A DNA stretch of 64,000 nucleotides from positions 44,290-108,289 of the forward strand of contig MKVT01000019.1 in the NCBI GenBank assembly GCA_001898935.1, written 5' to 3'. Positions 1-8,759 of this stretch are shown piece after piece (position 1 is the stretch's first letter; every line of letters begins with the position of its first letter). The position numbers and the translations under genes were made by a program. The notes beneath the pieces are model-generated. The model had not been told where the DNA came from and did not search any database. It saw only the letters and a program-made list of their open reading frames with translations. Source of the stretch: Paludibacter sp. 47-17 (GTDB taxonomy: Bacteria; Bacteroidota; Bacteroidia; Bacteroidales; Paludibacteraceae).

Positions 1-188
1 CACTGAAAATCCTCCGAAAAAAGCTGTCCGACAGTGCCGGAATGTTTGCTCTTTTCTTTCTGTAACACCCCAACTTATTCCTGAAATTCGCTTTTTCGTT
101 GCTTTTAATTTTAAAAATATGTTTTACAACATATAAAATTAAAGGTACGTTTCCAATGTCTCAGTGTATAACTAAATAGAAGTATAGT
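1..188. other. Upstream region of the FecR/SusC operon
   Basis: No gene is visible. FecR anti-sigma genes in Bacteroidota usually follow or lie near an ECF sigma factor gene; none is present here, so it is either left of the window or encoded elsewhere. The stretch around 119-180 is AT-rich and probably holds the promoter, but I could not identify a clear TAnnTTTG -7 element, which would fit use of an alternative sigma factor (inference). Confidence 0.4.
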
Positions 189-1196
189 ATGAAAACTAAA
201 AAAATGACCGATTTAGTAACAAAATATTACGAGAACCAGCTTTCGGCGGATGAACTTTCGGCGCTGAAGGAAAGTATTAATGCGGCATCGGACGAAGAGC
301 TCGAAAAAACCCTGAGTGCACTGTGGCAACAGGAAACAGGGAACTTTGCCGACGAAGACACAATTCTCGGAATCAAGCAGGACATCGACCGGTTGAACGC
401 GCGGCAAAAATGGCAGCGCAGGAAGCTGATGCGTATCTTATCCAGAGCTGCGGCCATCATTGCCGTACCCCTGATTGCTGCGTTCACCATCAACCTGCTC
501 GACCGGCTTCCCGCACCTGCGGCCAGCGATATGATAGTGGCGGTTGGTCCGGGCGAAAAAGTGAATATTGTATTACCCGACGGTACCCGGGTAAAATTAA
601 ACTCCGAAACCACCCTGAACTACAGCATCAACGATTTCAACCGCAAATCGCGCGAGATCGATCTCAGGGGAGAAGCCTATTTCGAAGTGGCCCGCAACGA
701 ACGGAAGCCATTTATAATCAAAACCAACTCGCTCGATGTGAAGGTATTAGGCACGGTCTTCAACCTGCAGGCGCGGGAGGACGAGCTCACCACCGAAATC
801 GATTTGCTGGAAGGCGAAGTGGCACTGACTTCTACCACCACCCACCAGCAGGTACGATTGTATGCCAGCCAGCGGGCGGTGCTCGACAAAAGCACCGGTT
901 CCATACGGATTATTAAAAATGCTCCGCCAGTGGGCGCTGCCTGGGTAAAAGGGGAACTGGTATTCCACGCAACCCCGGTACGCAATGTATTTAAGGCCAT
1001 CGAACGCAATTACGGAGTAAGCATTCATTTGGATAAGGAAGATACTATTGACAACGACCTGTTTACCGGCCGATTCTCGACAGGCAATCTGAATGAAACG
1101 CTCGATATACTGAAAATGCACTATCGTTTCAATTATCAGATTAAAGGGAATGAAGTGGCCATCAGTAATTTCCGGCTGAATCAACGTAAAAATTAA
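189..1196 (+). CDS. FecR-family anti-sigma factor
   Basis: Inner-membrane signal transducer that holds an ECF sigma factor until the partner TonB-dependent receptor reports substrate. The 335-residue product has a cytoplasmic N-terminal sigma-binding part (about 1-80), one membrane segment at about 86-104, a periplasmic FecR domain from about 115 (with TRVKLNSETTLNY near 133) and a C-terminal DUF4974-like region ending in a short beta-rich segment. It lies 24 bp upstream of a SusC that carries the STN signalling domain, the expected partner arrangement. The start at 189 gives a typical family length. The matching sigma factor is not in the window. Family assignment is firm; what it senses is not visible. 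Confidence 0.93.
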   Translation: MKTKKMTDLVTKYYENQLSADELSALKESINAASDEELEKTLSALWQQETGNFADEDTILGIKQDIDRLNARQKWQRRKLMRILSRAAAIIAVPLIAAFTINLLDRLPAPAASDMIVAVGPGEKVNIVLPDGTRVKLNSETTLNYSINDFNRKSREIDLRGEAYFEVARNERKPFIIKTNSLDVKVLGTVFNLQAREDELTTEIDLLEGEVALTSTTTHQQVRLYASQRAVLDKSTGSIRIIKNAPPVGAAWVKGELVFHATPVRNVFKAIERNYGVSIHLDKEDTIDNDLFTGRFSTGNLNETLDILKMHYRFNYQIKGNEVAISNFRLNQRKN

Positions 1197-1220
1197 TACT
1201 TCATAAAACACGAATCGAAT

Positions 1221-4200
1221 ATGAGTTACAAAGGAAACGGACTGTTGTTGATTATTTGTTTGCTGTTCCTGATCGTACAGGGCAGCAGGGCGCAGACCAG
1301 AACCATCAGCGTGGATGTTAAAAACGCCAGTCTGGAGCAAGTATTGAGCCTGATCGAAAAGCAATCGGACTATAAAATATCGTACCGCAACAGCATTCTG
1401 GACCGGAGCCCGGATATCACCCTGAAACGCGAAAATGTGGCGGTGGAAGAACTGTTACAGACGATACTCACACCCAAGGGATTAAAATACAATATCGCAG
1501 CCGGCAATTCCATCGTGATTACCCGCGACGACGCTTCGCTCCGCCAATCGGCACCTGTCGGCCGGCGCATCACCGGACTCGTTACCGATGACAAAGGAGT
1601 ACCTGCCATAGGAGCCAATATTTCGGTCAAAGGATCTACTACCGGAACAGTAACCGATATCGACGGTAAATTTGAACTGGAAGCTCCTTCTAATGCTTCG
1701 CTTGTGGTGAGCTACATCGGTTATTATACCGAAACCCTCGAAATCCGCGATCGCTCTCACATAGCCGTTCGGCTCCGTGAAGATACACGTCTGCTCGATG
1801 AGGTAGTAGTGGTGGGTTATGGTACACAGAAAAAAGTAAACCTCACCGGCTCGGTGGCCATGATTACTGCCGATGAACTTAATTCGAGGCCGGTATCGAG
1901 TGTAAGCAGCGGTCTGCAGGGACTCCTGTCGGGTGTTACGGTGGTGAATGCAACCGGCCAGCCCGGAGCCAACAGCACCAGTATCCGGATTCGCGGGTTG
2001 GGAACCATCGGTAATGCCAATCCGCTGATTCTGGTCGATGGTGTCGAAGGTGATATGAATAACCTGAACCCCGAAGACATTCAGAGCGTATCGGTACTGA
2101 AGGACGCTGCCTCTGCTTCGATCTATGGCGCCCGTGCGGCTAACGGCGTCATTCTGGTTACCACTAAAAAACTGAACACCAAGGATCAGGCCCCCACCAT
2201 TTCGTTGAATGCTTATTATGGTTCGCAAACGCCTACCCGGTTGCCACGTATGGCCGACGCCCTCGAATTTATGACGCTCGACAACGAAGCGCGTACCAAT
2301 GTAGGAACGGGTATTGCCTGGATGGATTACCACTTCAATCACGTACAGAACGGAACAGCTCCGAACTATTTCGGCAATACCGACTGGATCTCGGCGGTAC
2401 TGAGCAGCAACGCCCCGCAGCAAAACTACGCGGTAAACGTAAATGGGAACCTGGGACGGTCGGGTTATTTAATGTCGTACCGTTATTTCGATCAGGCCGG
2501 ACTTACAGTAGGAAATTCAACCGGCGAAGAGCGCCATAACCTTCGTTTCAAAGTCGACTCGCGCCTGCTCGACAAAGTCGAAATCAGTTCCAACATCGGC
2601 TATACGATGCGTAATGTAGTATCGCCCGTGGGTTCGCTTACCAGTGGTGGCGGCGCCATTTATACGGCCATGCGTATTGCTCCCAACGTCCCGGTTTATT
2701 ACACCGATGGCTCGTGGGCCTACGGAGGTGGCAATACCAATCCGGTGGCTATCCTGTACGACGGAGGCACCACAACCCTCGATGCCGACGAGATGTCGTT
2801 GATGAGTACGGCAAAGATCGAGTTACTAAAAGGCTGGGATCTGTCGGCCACCTACAGCATGGTGAACCGCAATTCCCTGGCGGAGGTATTACGCAAATCG
2901 ATTCCTTTTGTGAATCCCGAAACGCCCGAAAGTCCCGTCTACATCTTTAACAATCCCAACAGTCTGAATCTCACCGACGTGCGTCAACGGCAGCAAACCC
3001 TGATCGTACAATCCAATTTCGATCTGAATTTCGGGAAACACACCCTTTCAGGAGTAGGCGGCTTCTCGCAGGAGTGGTCGGTGTTCCGTAGTTTTGAAGC
3101 TTCGCGGATCAACCTCATTACCGAGCTGAATCCGACCCTTAACCTGGGATCGAAGGAAGGTATGAGTAATACCGGAAGCGCTTCTCAATGGGCCATCCGT
3201 TCAGGCTTTGGCCGGTTGAATTACAATTACGACGAACGATACCTGGTCGAGTTTAACCTGCGTTACGATCTGTCGTCGCGCTTTCATCGTTCCAACCGGG
3301 GAGGACTTTTTCCCTCTTTTTCGGGAGCATGGCGGATTACCGAAGAAGAATTCATGAAGTTCTCGAGGGATATCTTTGATAATATAAAAGTGCGTATGTC
3401 GTGGGGGATGCTGGGTAACCAATACGTGGGTTCTACCGACTATCCTTATTTATCGGTACTCAACGAAATCACCGGTTTGCCCGCTATCGGCACACTGGGT
3501 ACTACGGGATATACACAAACTACCCTTGCCAACCCTCTCCTCACCTGGGAGAAAATCGACATGCTCGACGTAGGCATCGACTTCACCTTGCTCAAAAACC
3601 GCCTGAACATCACTTTTGACGTGTACAACAAAAACACGAACGGAATACTGTTGCAGCTCAACTATCCCAGCCAGATCGGCGCCCGCCCGTCGGAGCAAAA
3701 CGTAGGTTCGGTGAATAACCGCGGTTGGGAAACCGACATCAGCTGGCGCGATAAGATCGGAAAACTGCGTTACGGCGTGTCGTTCAATCTCTCGGATGTA
3801 AAGAATAAAATTACCGATCTGGGAGAGACTTCACCCGATTTAAGCTCGTACCAGATCCGGCAGGTAGGATTCCCTATCGATGCTTTCTACGGTTATATTG
3901 CTGAAGGGCTGATGACACCCGACGATTTTAAGGTATATGATGCGGATGAAAATAAATATTACAGTCCGAAAGTGCCCGTAGTAATGGGCCCCGATTACCA
4001 GCCCGGAGATATCAAATACCGCGACATCAGCGGTCCGAACAACGAGCCCGACGGACGCATTTCGCCCGAATACGACCGGGTAGTGCTGGGGAGTGCTATT
4101 CCACGTTACACCTACAGTCTGAAAGCCGATCTGGCCTACAACGACATTGACTTCTCGTTTGCGTTGCAGGGAGTGGGACAAGCCAATGGTTACCTGACCG

Positions 4201-4586
4201 GCTCGGCGCGTCATGCTTTTCAGGATATGGCGGCTTATCCTCAAAAGATTCACCTGGAACGCTATAGTGCCGCAAATCCCGATCCGGATGCAAGCTATCC
4301 CCGGTTGACCTACAATACCGATTTCAATCAGTCGACCTTTTCGACCTACTGGATGGAAGATGCTTCTTATCTGCGGTTGAAAAATGTGCAGATCGGTTAC
4401 ACCTTACCGGCGGAATGGACCCGGAAAGCCCGGATCGAAAAGTGCCGCTTTTACGCGTCGGGCGACAACCTGCTTACCCTGAGCAATTTCTTCTACGCCT
4501 ACGATCCCGAAACGCCTATTTCGCGGGGCGGATATTATCCACAGATAAAAACCTTCGTGGTAGGAGTAAACCTTACATTTCAATAA
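1221..4586 (+). CDS. SusC-family TonB-dependent outer-membrane transporter with STN signalling domain
   Basis: Outer-membrane barrel that imports an oligomeric nutrient using TonB energy. The 1121 residues run: signal peptide (1-25, ending SRAQ), STN domain (about 26-104), carboxypeptidase-regulatory-like beta-sandwich (about 116-185, from RRITGLVTDDKG), TonB-box/plug start at LLDEVVVVGYGTQKK (191-205), plug to about 330, then a 22-strand barrel ending in VGVNLTFQ with a terminal aromatic-rich strand. The STN domain, absent from many SusC proteins, pairs with the FecR protein just upstream and points to transenvelope autoregulation. SusD follows 18 bp later. The substrate cannot be read from sequence; the EEP phosphoesterases and glycerate genes downstream suggest it is not a simple glycan (inference). 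Confidence 0.96.
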   Translation: MSYKGNGLLLIICLLFLIVQGSRAQTRTISVDVKNASLEQVLSLIEKQSDYKISYRNSILDRSPDITLKRENVAVEELLQTILTPKGLKYNIAAGNSIVITRDDASLRQSAPVGRRITGLVTDDKGVPAIGANISVKGSTTGTVTDIDGKFELEAPSNASLVVSYIGYYTETLEIRDRSHIAVRLREDTRLLDEVVVVGYGTQKKVNLTGSVAMITADELNSRPVSSVSSGLQGLLSGVTVVNATGQPGANSTSIRIRGLGTIGNANPLILVDGVEGDMNNLNPEDIQSVSVLKDAASASIYGARAANGVILVTTKKLNTKDQAPTISLNAYYGSQTPTRLPRMADALEFMTLDNEARTNVGTGIAWMDYHFNHVQNGTAPNYFGNTDWISAVLSSNAPQQNYAVNVNGNLGRSGYLMSYRYFDQAGLTVGNSTGEERHNLRFKVDSRLLDKVEISSNIGYTMRNVVSPVGSLTSGGGAIYTAMRIAPNVPVYYTDGSWAYGGGNTNPVAILYDGGTTTLDADEMSLMSTAKIELLKGWDLSATYSMVNRNSLAEVLRKSIPFVNPETPESPVYIFNNPNSLNLTDVRQRQQTLIVQSNFDLNFGKHTLSGVGGFSQEWSVFRSFEASRINLITELNPTLNLGSKEGMSNTGSASQWAIRSGFGRLNYNYDERYLVEFNLRYDLSSRFHRSNRGGLFPSFSGAWRITEEEFMKFSRDIFDNIKVRMSWGMLGNQYVGSTDYPYLSVLNEITGLPAIGTLGTTGYTQTTLANPLLTWEKIDMLDVGIDFTLLKNRLNITFDVYNKNTNGILLQLNYPSQIGARPSEQNVGSVNNRGWETDISWRDKIGKLRYGVSFNLSDVKNKITDLGETSPDLSSYQIRQVGFPIDAFYGYIAEGLMTPDDFKVYDADENKYYSPKVPVVMGPDYQPGDIKYRDISGPNNEPDGRISPEYDRVVLGSAIPRYTYSLKADLAYNDIDFSFALQGVGQANGYLTGSARHAFQDMAAYPQKIHLERYSAANPDPDASYPRLTYNTDFNQSTFSTYWMEDASYLRLKNVQIGYTLPAEWTRKARIEKCRFYASGDNLLTLSNFFYAYDPETPISRGGYYPQIKTFVVGVNLTFQ

Positions 4587-4604
4587 TCAGACAAACAAAT
4601 TGGT

Positions 4605-6290
4605 ATGAGAAAATACATCTTTCTATTCGTGACACTGCTTGCTCTTAGTTCATGCAACGACGATTTTCTGGAGCGACCTCCGCTGGATACCCTTACCAAC
4701 GATAATTTCTGGCAAAACGAAGCGCACCTGCGCAGTGCCGCCAACTCGCTCTACTCGGCCCTTAGTGGTAAAGATTTGCTCAATATGTTCGAATCGATGG
4801 GCGAAACGGCTCCGTGGGCCATCACTACTGCCTACCGTACCATCGGAGGCGGAAATTATTCCACCGACATTGCTCAGGTCAACAACATCTGGGTCAGGGC
4901 CTATTACAACATCGGCCGGTGCAATTATTTTCTGAACAATTACCGGCGCGCCTCAACTGTAACCGAAGCTGTACGTGAACGTTATGCCGCCGAAGCCTTG
5001 TTTTTCAGGGCCTACGATTACTGGCTGCTCACCACGCTTTTTGGTGATGTTCCCTATATCACCGGCGAACTCAATGTGTATTCGCCCGATGTGTTCCGGG
5101 GCCGCGATGCAAAAGCAGCCATCATCGACAGCATTGCTGCCGACCTGGAGCGAAGCTACAAAAACCTACCGGCCTTTATTCAGCCGGCTTCTGCCGAATT
5201 CGGACGCATCTCGCAGGGAGCAGCGCTTACCCTTCTTTCGAGGATTTACCTGTACAACGAACGCTGGAATGAAGCTGCCGGTGCGGCACGCAGAGCCATG
5301 AACCTGGGATACAGCTTGTATACTACGGGCAATAAGGCCAACGATTACCGCAACCTGTTCAATTTTACCGGACGAGCGTCGCGGGTGGGCTCCAACCGTG
5401 AAACGATTCTGGCTTATGTGTATAATTTCGATCTGGGAGAAGATGCCCGTACTTCGCACAACCTGTCGCGGGAGCTCTGGGTGCCGAACGACTATTCGCG
5501 CTTTACTCCTACCAAACGGATGATCGAAACCTGGCTGACGGCCGATGGTAAGGTGTGGAATCCGGCATCGGTATCGACCTACGAGGAGGTATTCGAAAAC
5601 CGCGATCCCCGTATGAAACAGTCGGTGTTGCCTCCCAATACTGCCTGGGAAGGCCGGAAGGATGGAAATCCCAATAATACAAATTCTGCCGTTTTCACCT
5701 ATCCGAAGTTTTCCAACGATAAAGACGGATGTATGACCTATTCGGGTTATTATCTGTACAAATACGTGGAGCCTTCGAAGGTAGGACAAGTGAGTCAGGA
5801 TGATAACGATATTATTTACTTCCGCTATGCCGAGGTATTGCTCAACTATGCCGAAGCGCGCGAAAGAGCAGGAGCTCTTACGCAGGCTACACTCGACAGT
5901 ACCATTAATCTGCTGCGCGACCGGGTGGGGATGGTACCGATGCAACTGTCGGCACTACCGGCCGGATCGGATATCCGGAAGGAAATCCGCCGCGAACGTA
6001 CGGTGGAACTCTTTTTCGAAGGGCACCGCTACCCCGATCTGATTCGCTGGCGAGAAGCTGAAGTATTGGGCGAAGATTTGCTCGGCGTTAATCGCCGCTG
6101 GCTCGATCCGGCAAAATTGCCTGCAGGCATACTGAATACCCTTAAATGGAAAAATGTGGGCGGCGACCAGTACCTGATCATTGAGTCAGGACGTACGTTC
6201 AATCCGGCCAAGCATTACCTGTTGTCGTTGCCTTTTACCCAAATGCAGCGCAATCCCAACCTCCGGCCCAATAATCCGGGCTGGGATTGA
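4605..6290 (+). CDS. SusD/RagB-family surface nutrient-binding lipoprotein
   Basis: Lipoprotein lid of the SusC channel that captures substrate at the cell surface. The 561-residue product has a lipobox LALSSC with Cys17, then the SusD-typical start DDFLERPPLDTLTNDNFW. The N-terminal tetratricopeptide-like helices (FRAYDYWLLTTLFGDVPYIT near 125-145) and the C-terminal segments IRRERTVELFFEGHRYPDLI and a final RNPNLRPNNPGW are family hallmarks. It is immediately downstream of its SusC partner and presumably co-transcribed. Length is normal and there is no sign of damage. Confidence 0.96.
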   Translation: MRKYIFLFVTLLALSSCNDDFLERPPLDTLTNDNFWQNEAHLRSAANSLYSALSGKDLLNMFESMGETAPWAITTAYRTIGGGNYSTDIAQVNNIWVRAYYNIGRCNYFLNNYRRASTVTEAVRERYAAEALFFRAYDYWLLTTLFGDVPYITGELNVYSPDVFRGRDAKAAIIDSIAADLERSYKNLPAFIQPASAEFGRISQGAALTLLSRIYLYNERWNEAAGAARRAMNLGYSLYTTGNKANDYRNLFNFTGRASRVGSNRETILAYVYNFDLGEDARTSHNLSRELWVPNDYSRFTPTKRMIETWLTADGKVWNPASVSTYEEVFENRDPRMKQSVLPPNTAWEGRKDGNPNNTNSAVFTYPKFSNDKDGCMTYSGYYLYKYVEPSKVGQVSQDDNDIIYFRYAEVLLNYAEARERAGALTQATLDSTINLLRDRVGMVPMQLSALPAGSDIRKEIRRERTVELFFEGHRYPDLIRWREAEVLGEDLLGVNRRWLDPAKLPAGILNTLKWKNVGGDQYLIIESGRTFNPAKHYLLSLPFTQMQRNPNLRPNNPGWD

Positions 6291-6359
6291 TAAAAAACAA
6301 CGCTTCCCTATGATGACACGGAAATTGCTCCCGAACAGAACAAATCAATTTATATCGTA

Positions 6360-7148
6360 ATGAAATTACCACGTTCTAAAATAATCTGTAAATTCAGTCT
6401 TTTACTGGTATTAATACTGGCAACACACCCGGGTATGGCTCAACAGCTTTCACTCCGGATTATGTCGATGAACATCAAAGAGGGAGGTAAACCTGCCGGT
6501 TTCGATGCATTGGCTTATGCCGGCTGTATCCGTGAGTACAATCCCGACGTGGTGGTATTTCAGGAAATGGACAATTTCACCACCCGCAACGGGAAAAAGG
6601 ATTTACTCACCGAACTGGCTGCCGAACTGGGAATGTTCCCTTATTTCGGGAAAGCATTCACCTATGCCACCGGCGACTTTGGCAATGCTATTTTATCCAA
6701 ATACCCTTTTTACAATGCCCGGACCATCTCCTCGCGTCCGGCCGGAGCCAACGAAATGCGGGCTTGTTCGTGGATCGACATTCTGCTTCCCGGAAAACGT
6801 AAGGTAAGGGTGGGAGTTACCCATCTGGATGTAGCCAGCGATGAGCAGGTGCGCATCAGCATGCTGGCCACCATCAATACGCAGATGCTGACCGACAATA
6901 GCCTCCCGACCCTGCTGGCCGGCGATTTTAATGCGACGCCCGACTCCGAAACATTGAATTATGCCCGCTTCCGCTGGCAGGACATTGGTGACGGTACCGG
7001 CAATACCATTTCGAGTACCAATCCAACCAAACGTATCGATTATGTGATGGGCTATCCCAAAAGCTGGGTACGGAAAAGCTACCAGGTGGTGTGCTTCCCT
7101 CATTTGTCCGATCATTGTTTTATCGTAGCCGATGTCGAACACCCGTAA
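6360..7148 (+). CDS. Secreted endonuclease/exonuclease/phosphatase (EEP) family enzyme, copy 1
   Basis: Metal-dependent phosphoesterase of the DNase I/sphingomyelinase/inositol-phosphatase fold. The 262 residues begin with a signal peptide (about 1-28, ending GMAQ). The catalytic set is complete: N38 in SMNIKEGG, E69 in VVVFQEMD, H155 in VGVTHLD, D189/N191 in LLAGDFNATPD, and D251/H252 in LSDH. The substrate may be a nucleic acid, a phospholipid head group or a sugar phosphodiester; the fold alone does not decide. It is the first of three secreted EEP paralogues in the locus (with 7937-8722 and 15750-16760) and follows the SusCD pair, implying hydrolysis in the periplasm or at the surface next to import. 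Confidence 0.9.
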   Translation: MKLPRSKIICKFSLLLVLILATHPGMAQQLSLRIMSMNIKEGGKPAGFDALAYAGCIREYNPDVVVFQEMDNFTTRNGKKDLLTELAAELGMFPYFGKAFTYATGDFGNAILSKYPFYNARTISSRPAGANEMRACSWIDILLPGKRKVRVGVTHLDVASDEQVRISMLATINTQMLTDNSLPTLLAGDFNATPDSETLNYARFRWQDIGDGTGNTISSTNPTKRIDYVMGYPKSWVRKSYQVVCFPHLSDHCFIVADVEHP

Positions 7149-7160
7149 AATGTATAGCAG

Positions 7161-7937
7161 ATGAACCTACAATATTTGTTTCAATGGATGATGCTGCCGG
7201 TAGTGTTGCTGGCTTCCTGCAAAGACCCCGTCCCCGACACCGGCTTTGTGGCTCCCGATCCGCCGGCCGAGGTCAACGATCGGAACCTGATTAGTCTGGA
7301 ATTTTATTCGCGGCTCAACGATGAAACCCTCTTCGGACCGGATGGATACCAACCGGTTGTGGAGCGCATCAACACCACTACCTCAGCGCTGGCGTATTTT
7401 TTCGATCGTTCCGATGCATGGATCGGACAAAAATCGTCTGTCGTGGACATAGCCCTGAAAACCAAAACCAAATCGTTTTTTGTGCAAAACAATCTTAGCG
7501 CTGCCTCTGTCGAAGGTACCGGTATAATTGTTCGTCCCATTATCAACGCTTTCGAAGGTTTCGTGGCTCCCGACACCCTTTTTGCCGGAGGATGTACCCT
7601 GATAGCTCCGTTGGGACAACCGGTTACAGTAACCCTGATGACCTGCAGAATAAATGGGAAACAGCAATTCCGGCCACTGGTCAACAACCTGGGCGACGGA
7701 CTGAAAACCAACCGGGTGCTGATCGGGGTTATCAGCAATGCGTCGGCAGAAGAGTTCGGCCGGTATTTGAAATACAACCTGAAAGATTTTCGGTTATCGT
7801 TGTATAAACCGGGTGATTCTTCATCGGATTACCAGCTTTTTTTTCTTACTCCGCTGAATTTCGTTTTCCGCGGGGCTGTGGCTTCCACGGTTGGAACAGT
7901 GCCCATGTATGAATGTACAATTGAATACTTACGTTAA
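7161..7937 (+). CDS. Lipoprotein of unknown function
   Basis: A 258-residue protein with a lipobox ending LLASC (Cys20), so probably anchored in the outer membrane. After the short Pro-rich linker following the Cys it appears to be an all-beta single-domain protein with no motif I recognise. It sits 12 bp after one EEP gene, and its stop codon overlaps the next EEP start (taATG), so all three are likely co-translated. By position it could be an accessory substrate-binding lipoprotein, like SusE/SusF in glycan loci; this is inference from neighbourhood only. Confidence 0.75.
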   Translation: MNLQYLFQWMMLPVVLLASCKDPVPDTGFVAPDPPAEVNDRNLISLEFYSRLNDETLFGPDGYQPVVERINTTTSALAYFFDRSDAWIGQKSSVVDIALKTKTKSFFVQNNLSAASVEGTGIIVRPIINAFEGFVAPDTLFAGGCTLIAPLGQPVTVTLMTCRINGKQQFRPLVNNLGDGLKTNRVLIGVISNASAEEFGRYLKYNLKDFRLSLYKPGDSSSDYQLFFLTPLNFVFRGAVASTVGTVPMYECTIEYLR

Positions 7938-8722
7938 TGAATAGAAGGATGAAAAAAGGATTTTGGATAAGCCTTGTGGGATGGATGCTGGCGGCGCAGC
8001 TGCTGGCTCAATCGACTCAATTGAAGGTAATGACGTATAACCTGCGTTTTGGCGAGCTCGCATCGCTGGAGGAGATGGCTGCTTATATCAGCAATCAGCA
8101 GCCCGATCTGGTAGCGTTGCAGGAATGCGATTGGAAAACGACGCGGACACGCGCCCCCAAACAGGCCGGAAAAGCATTTGTCAACGAACTGGCCTATCAT
8201 ACCGGACTTTTCGGACTGTATGGAAAAGCCATCCATTATGCCGGCGGTTATTATGGGGTAGGTATTCTTTCGCGGTATCCGATCATTCGCTCCGAGCGGG
8301 TATATCTTCCCAATCCCAAACCTGAAAAAGAACAGCGCGTACTGCTGATCGCCGACATCGAATTGCCCGATCATTCGGTGGTGACTTTTATCTCCACCCA
8401 TCTGGAAGTTTCGTCGGAAAAAACCCGCATAGCACAGATTGAGTTCATCAACAAAAAAGTGAAAGAGCTGCAAACGCCGGTGATTCTGGCCGGCGATTTT
8501 AATGCCATTCCATCATCGAAGGAGATAAAAACAGGATTTGCACATTGGTTCAACGCCTCCGACACTACCTTCACCTATGCCAGTAATAAACCCGAAATTA
8601 AAATTGATTATATCTACGGCCTGCCCAAGCACAGGTTCAAGATACTGAAAACCAGCACCGACAACCGTTGTATGCTGTCCGACCATTTCCCGGTACTATC
8701 CGTTATTGAACTAAAAAAATAA
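7937..8722 (+). CDS. Secreted endonuclease/exonuclease/phosphatase (EEP) family enzyme, copy 2
   Basis: Second secreted EEP phosphoesterase of the locus, 261 residues. The ATG at 7937 overlaps the upstream stop; an alternative ATG at 7949 gives MKKGFW and an equally good signal peptide (ending LLAQS), so the exact start is uncertain by four codons. Catalytic positions are N35 (MTYNLRFGE), E63 (LQECDW), H155 (STHLEVSS), D187/N189 (LAGDFNAIP) and D249/H250 (LSDHFPVL). The spacing matches copy 1 closely, so the two are probably a duplication that diverged. An exported hydrolase working with the SusCD importer is the likely role. Confidence 0.9.
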   Translation: MNRRMKKGFWISLVGWMLAAQLLAQSTQLKVMTYNLRFGELASLEEMAAYISNQQPDLVALQECDWKTTRTRAPKQAGKAFVNELAYHTGLFGLYGKAIHYAGGYYGVGILSRYPIIRSERVYLPNPKPEKEQRVLLIADIELPDHSVVTFISTHLEVSSEKTRIAQIEFINKKVKELQTPVILAGDFNAIPSSKEIKTGFAHWFNASDTTFTYASNKPEIKIDYIYGLPKHRFKILKTSTDNRCMLSDHFPVLSVIELKK

Positions 8723-8759
8723 TCCGACAATACAATTACTAATACAAAATTCATAGTTT

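Noticed and set aside
1482..2423. Long open frame (313 codons) on the minus strand inside susC
   Set aside because: It is antisense to a well-supported SusC gene, has no family motif, and its composition reflects the codon use of the sense strand.
5166..5945. 259-codon minus-strand open frame within susD
   Set aside because: It is an antisense shadow of the SusD coding frame, with no signal, motif or promoter.
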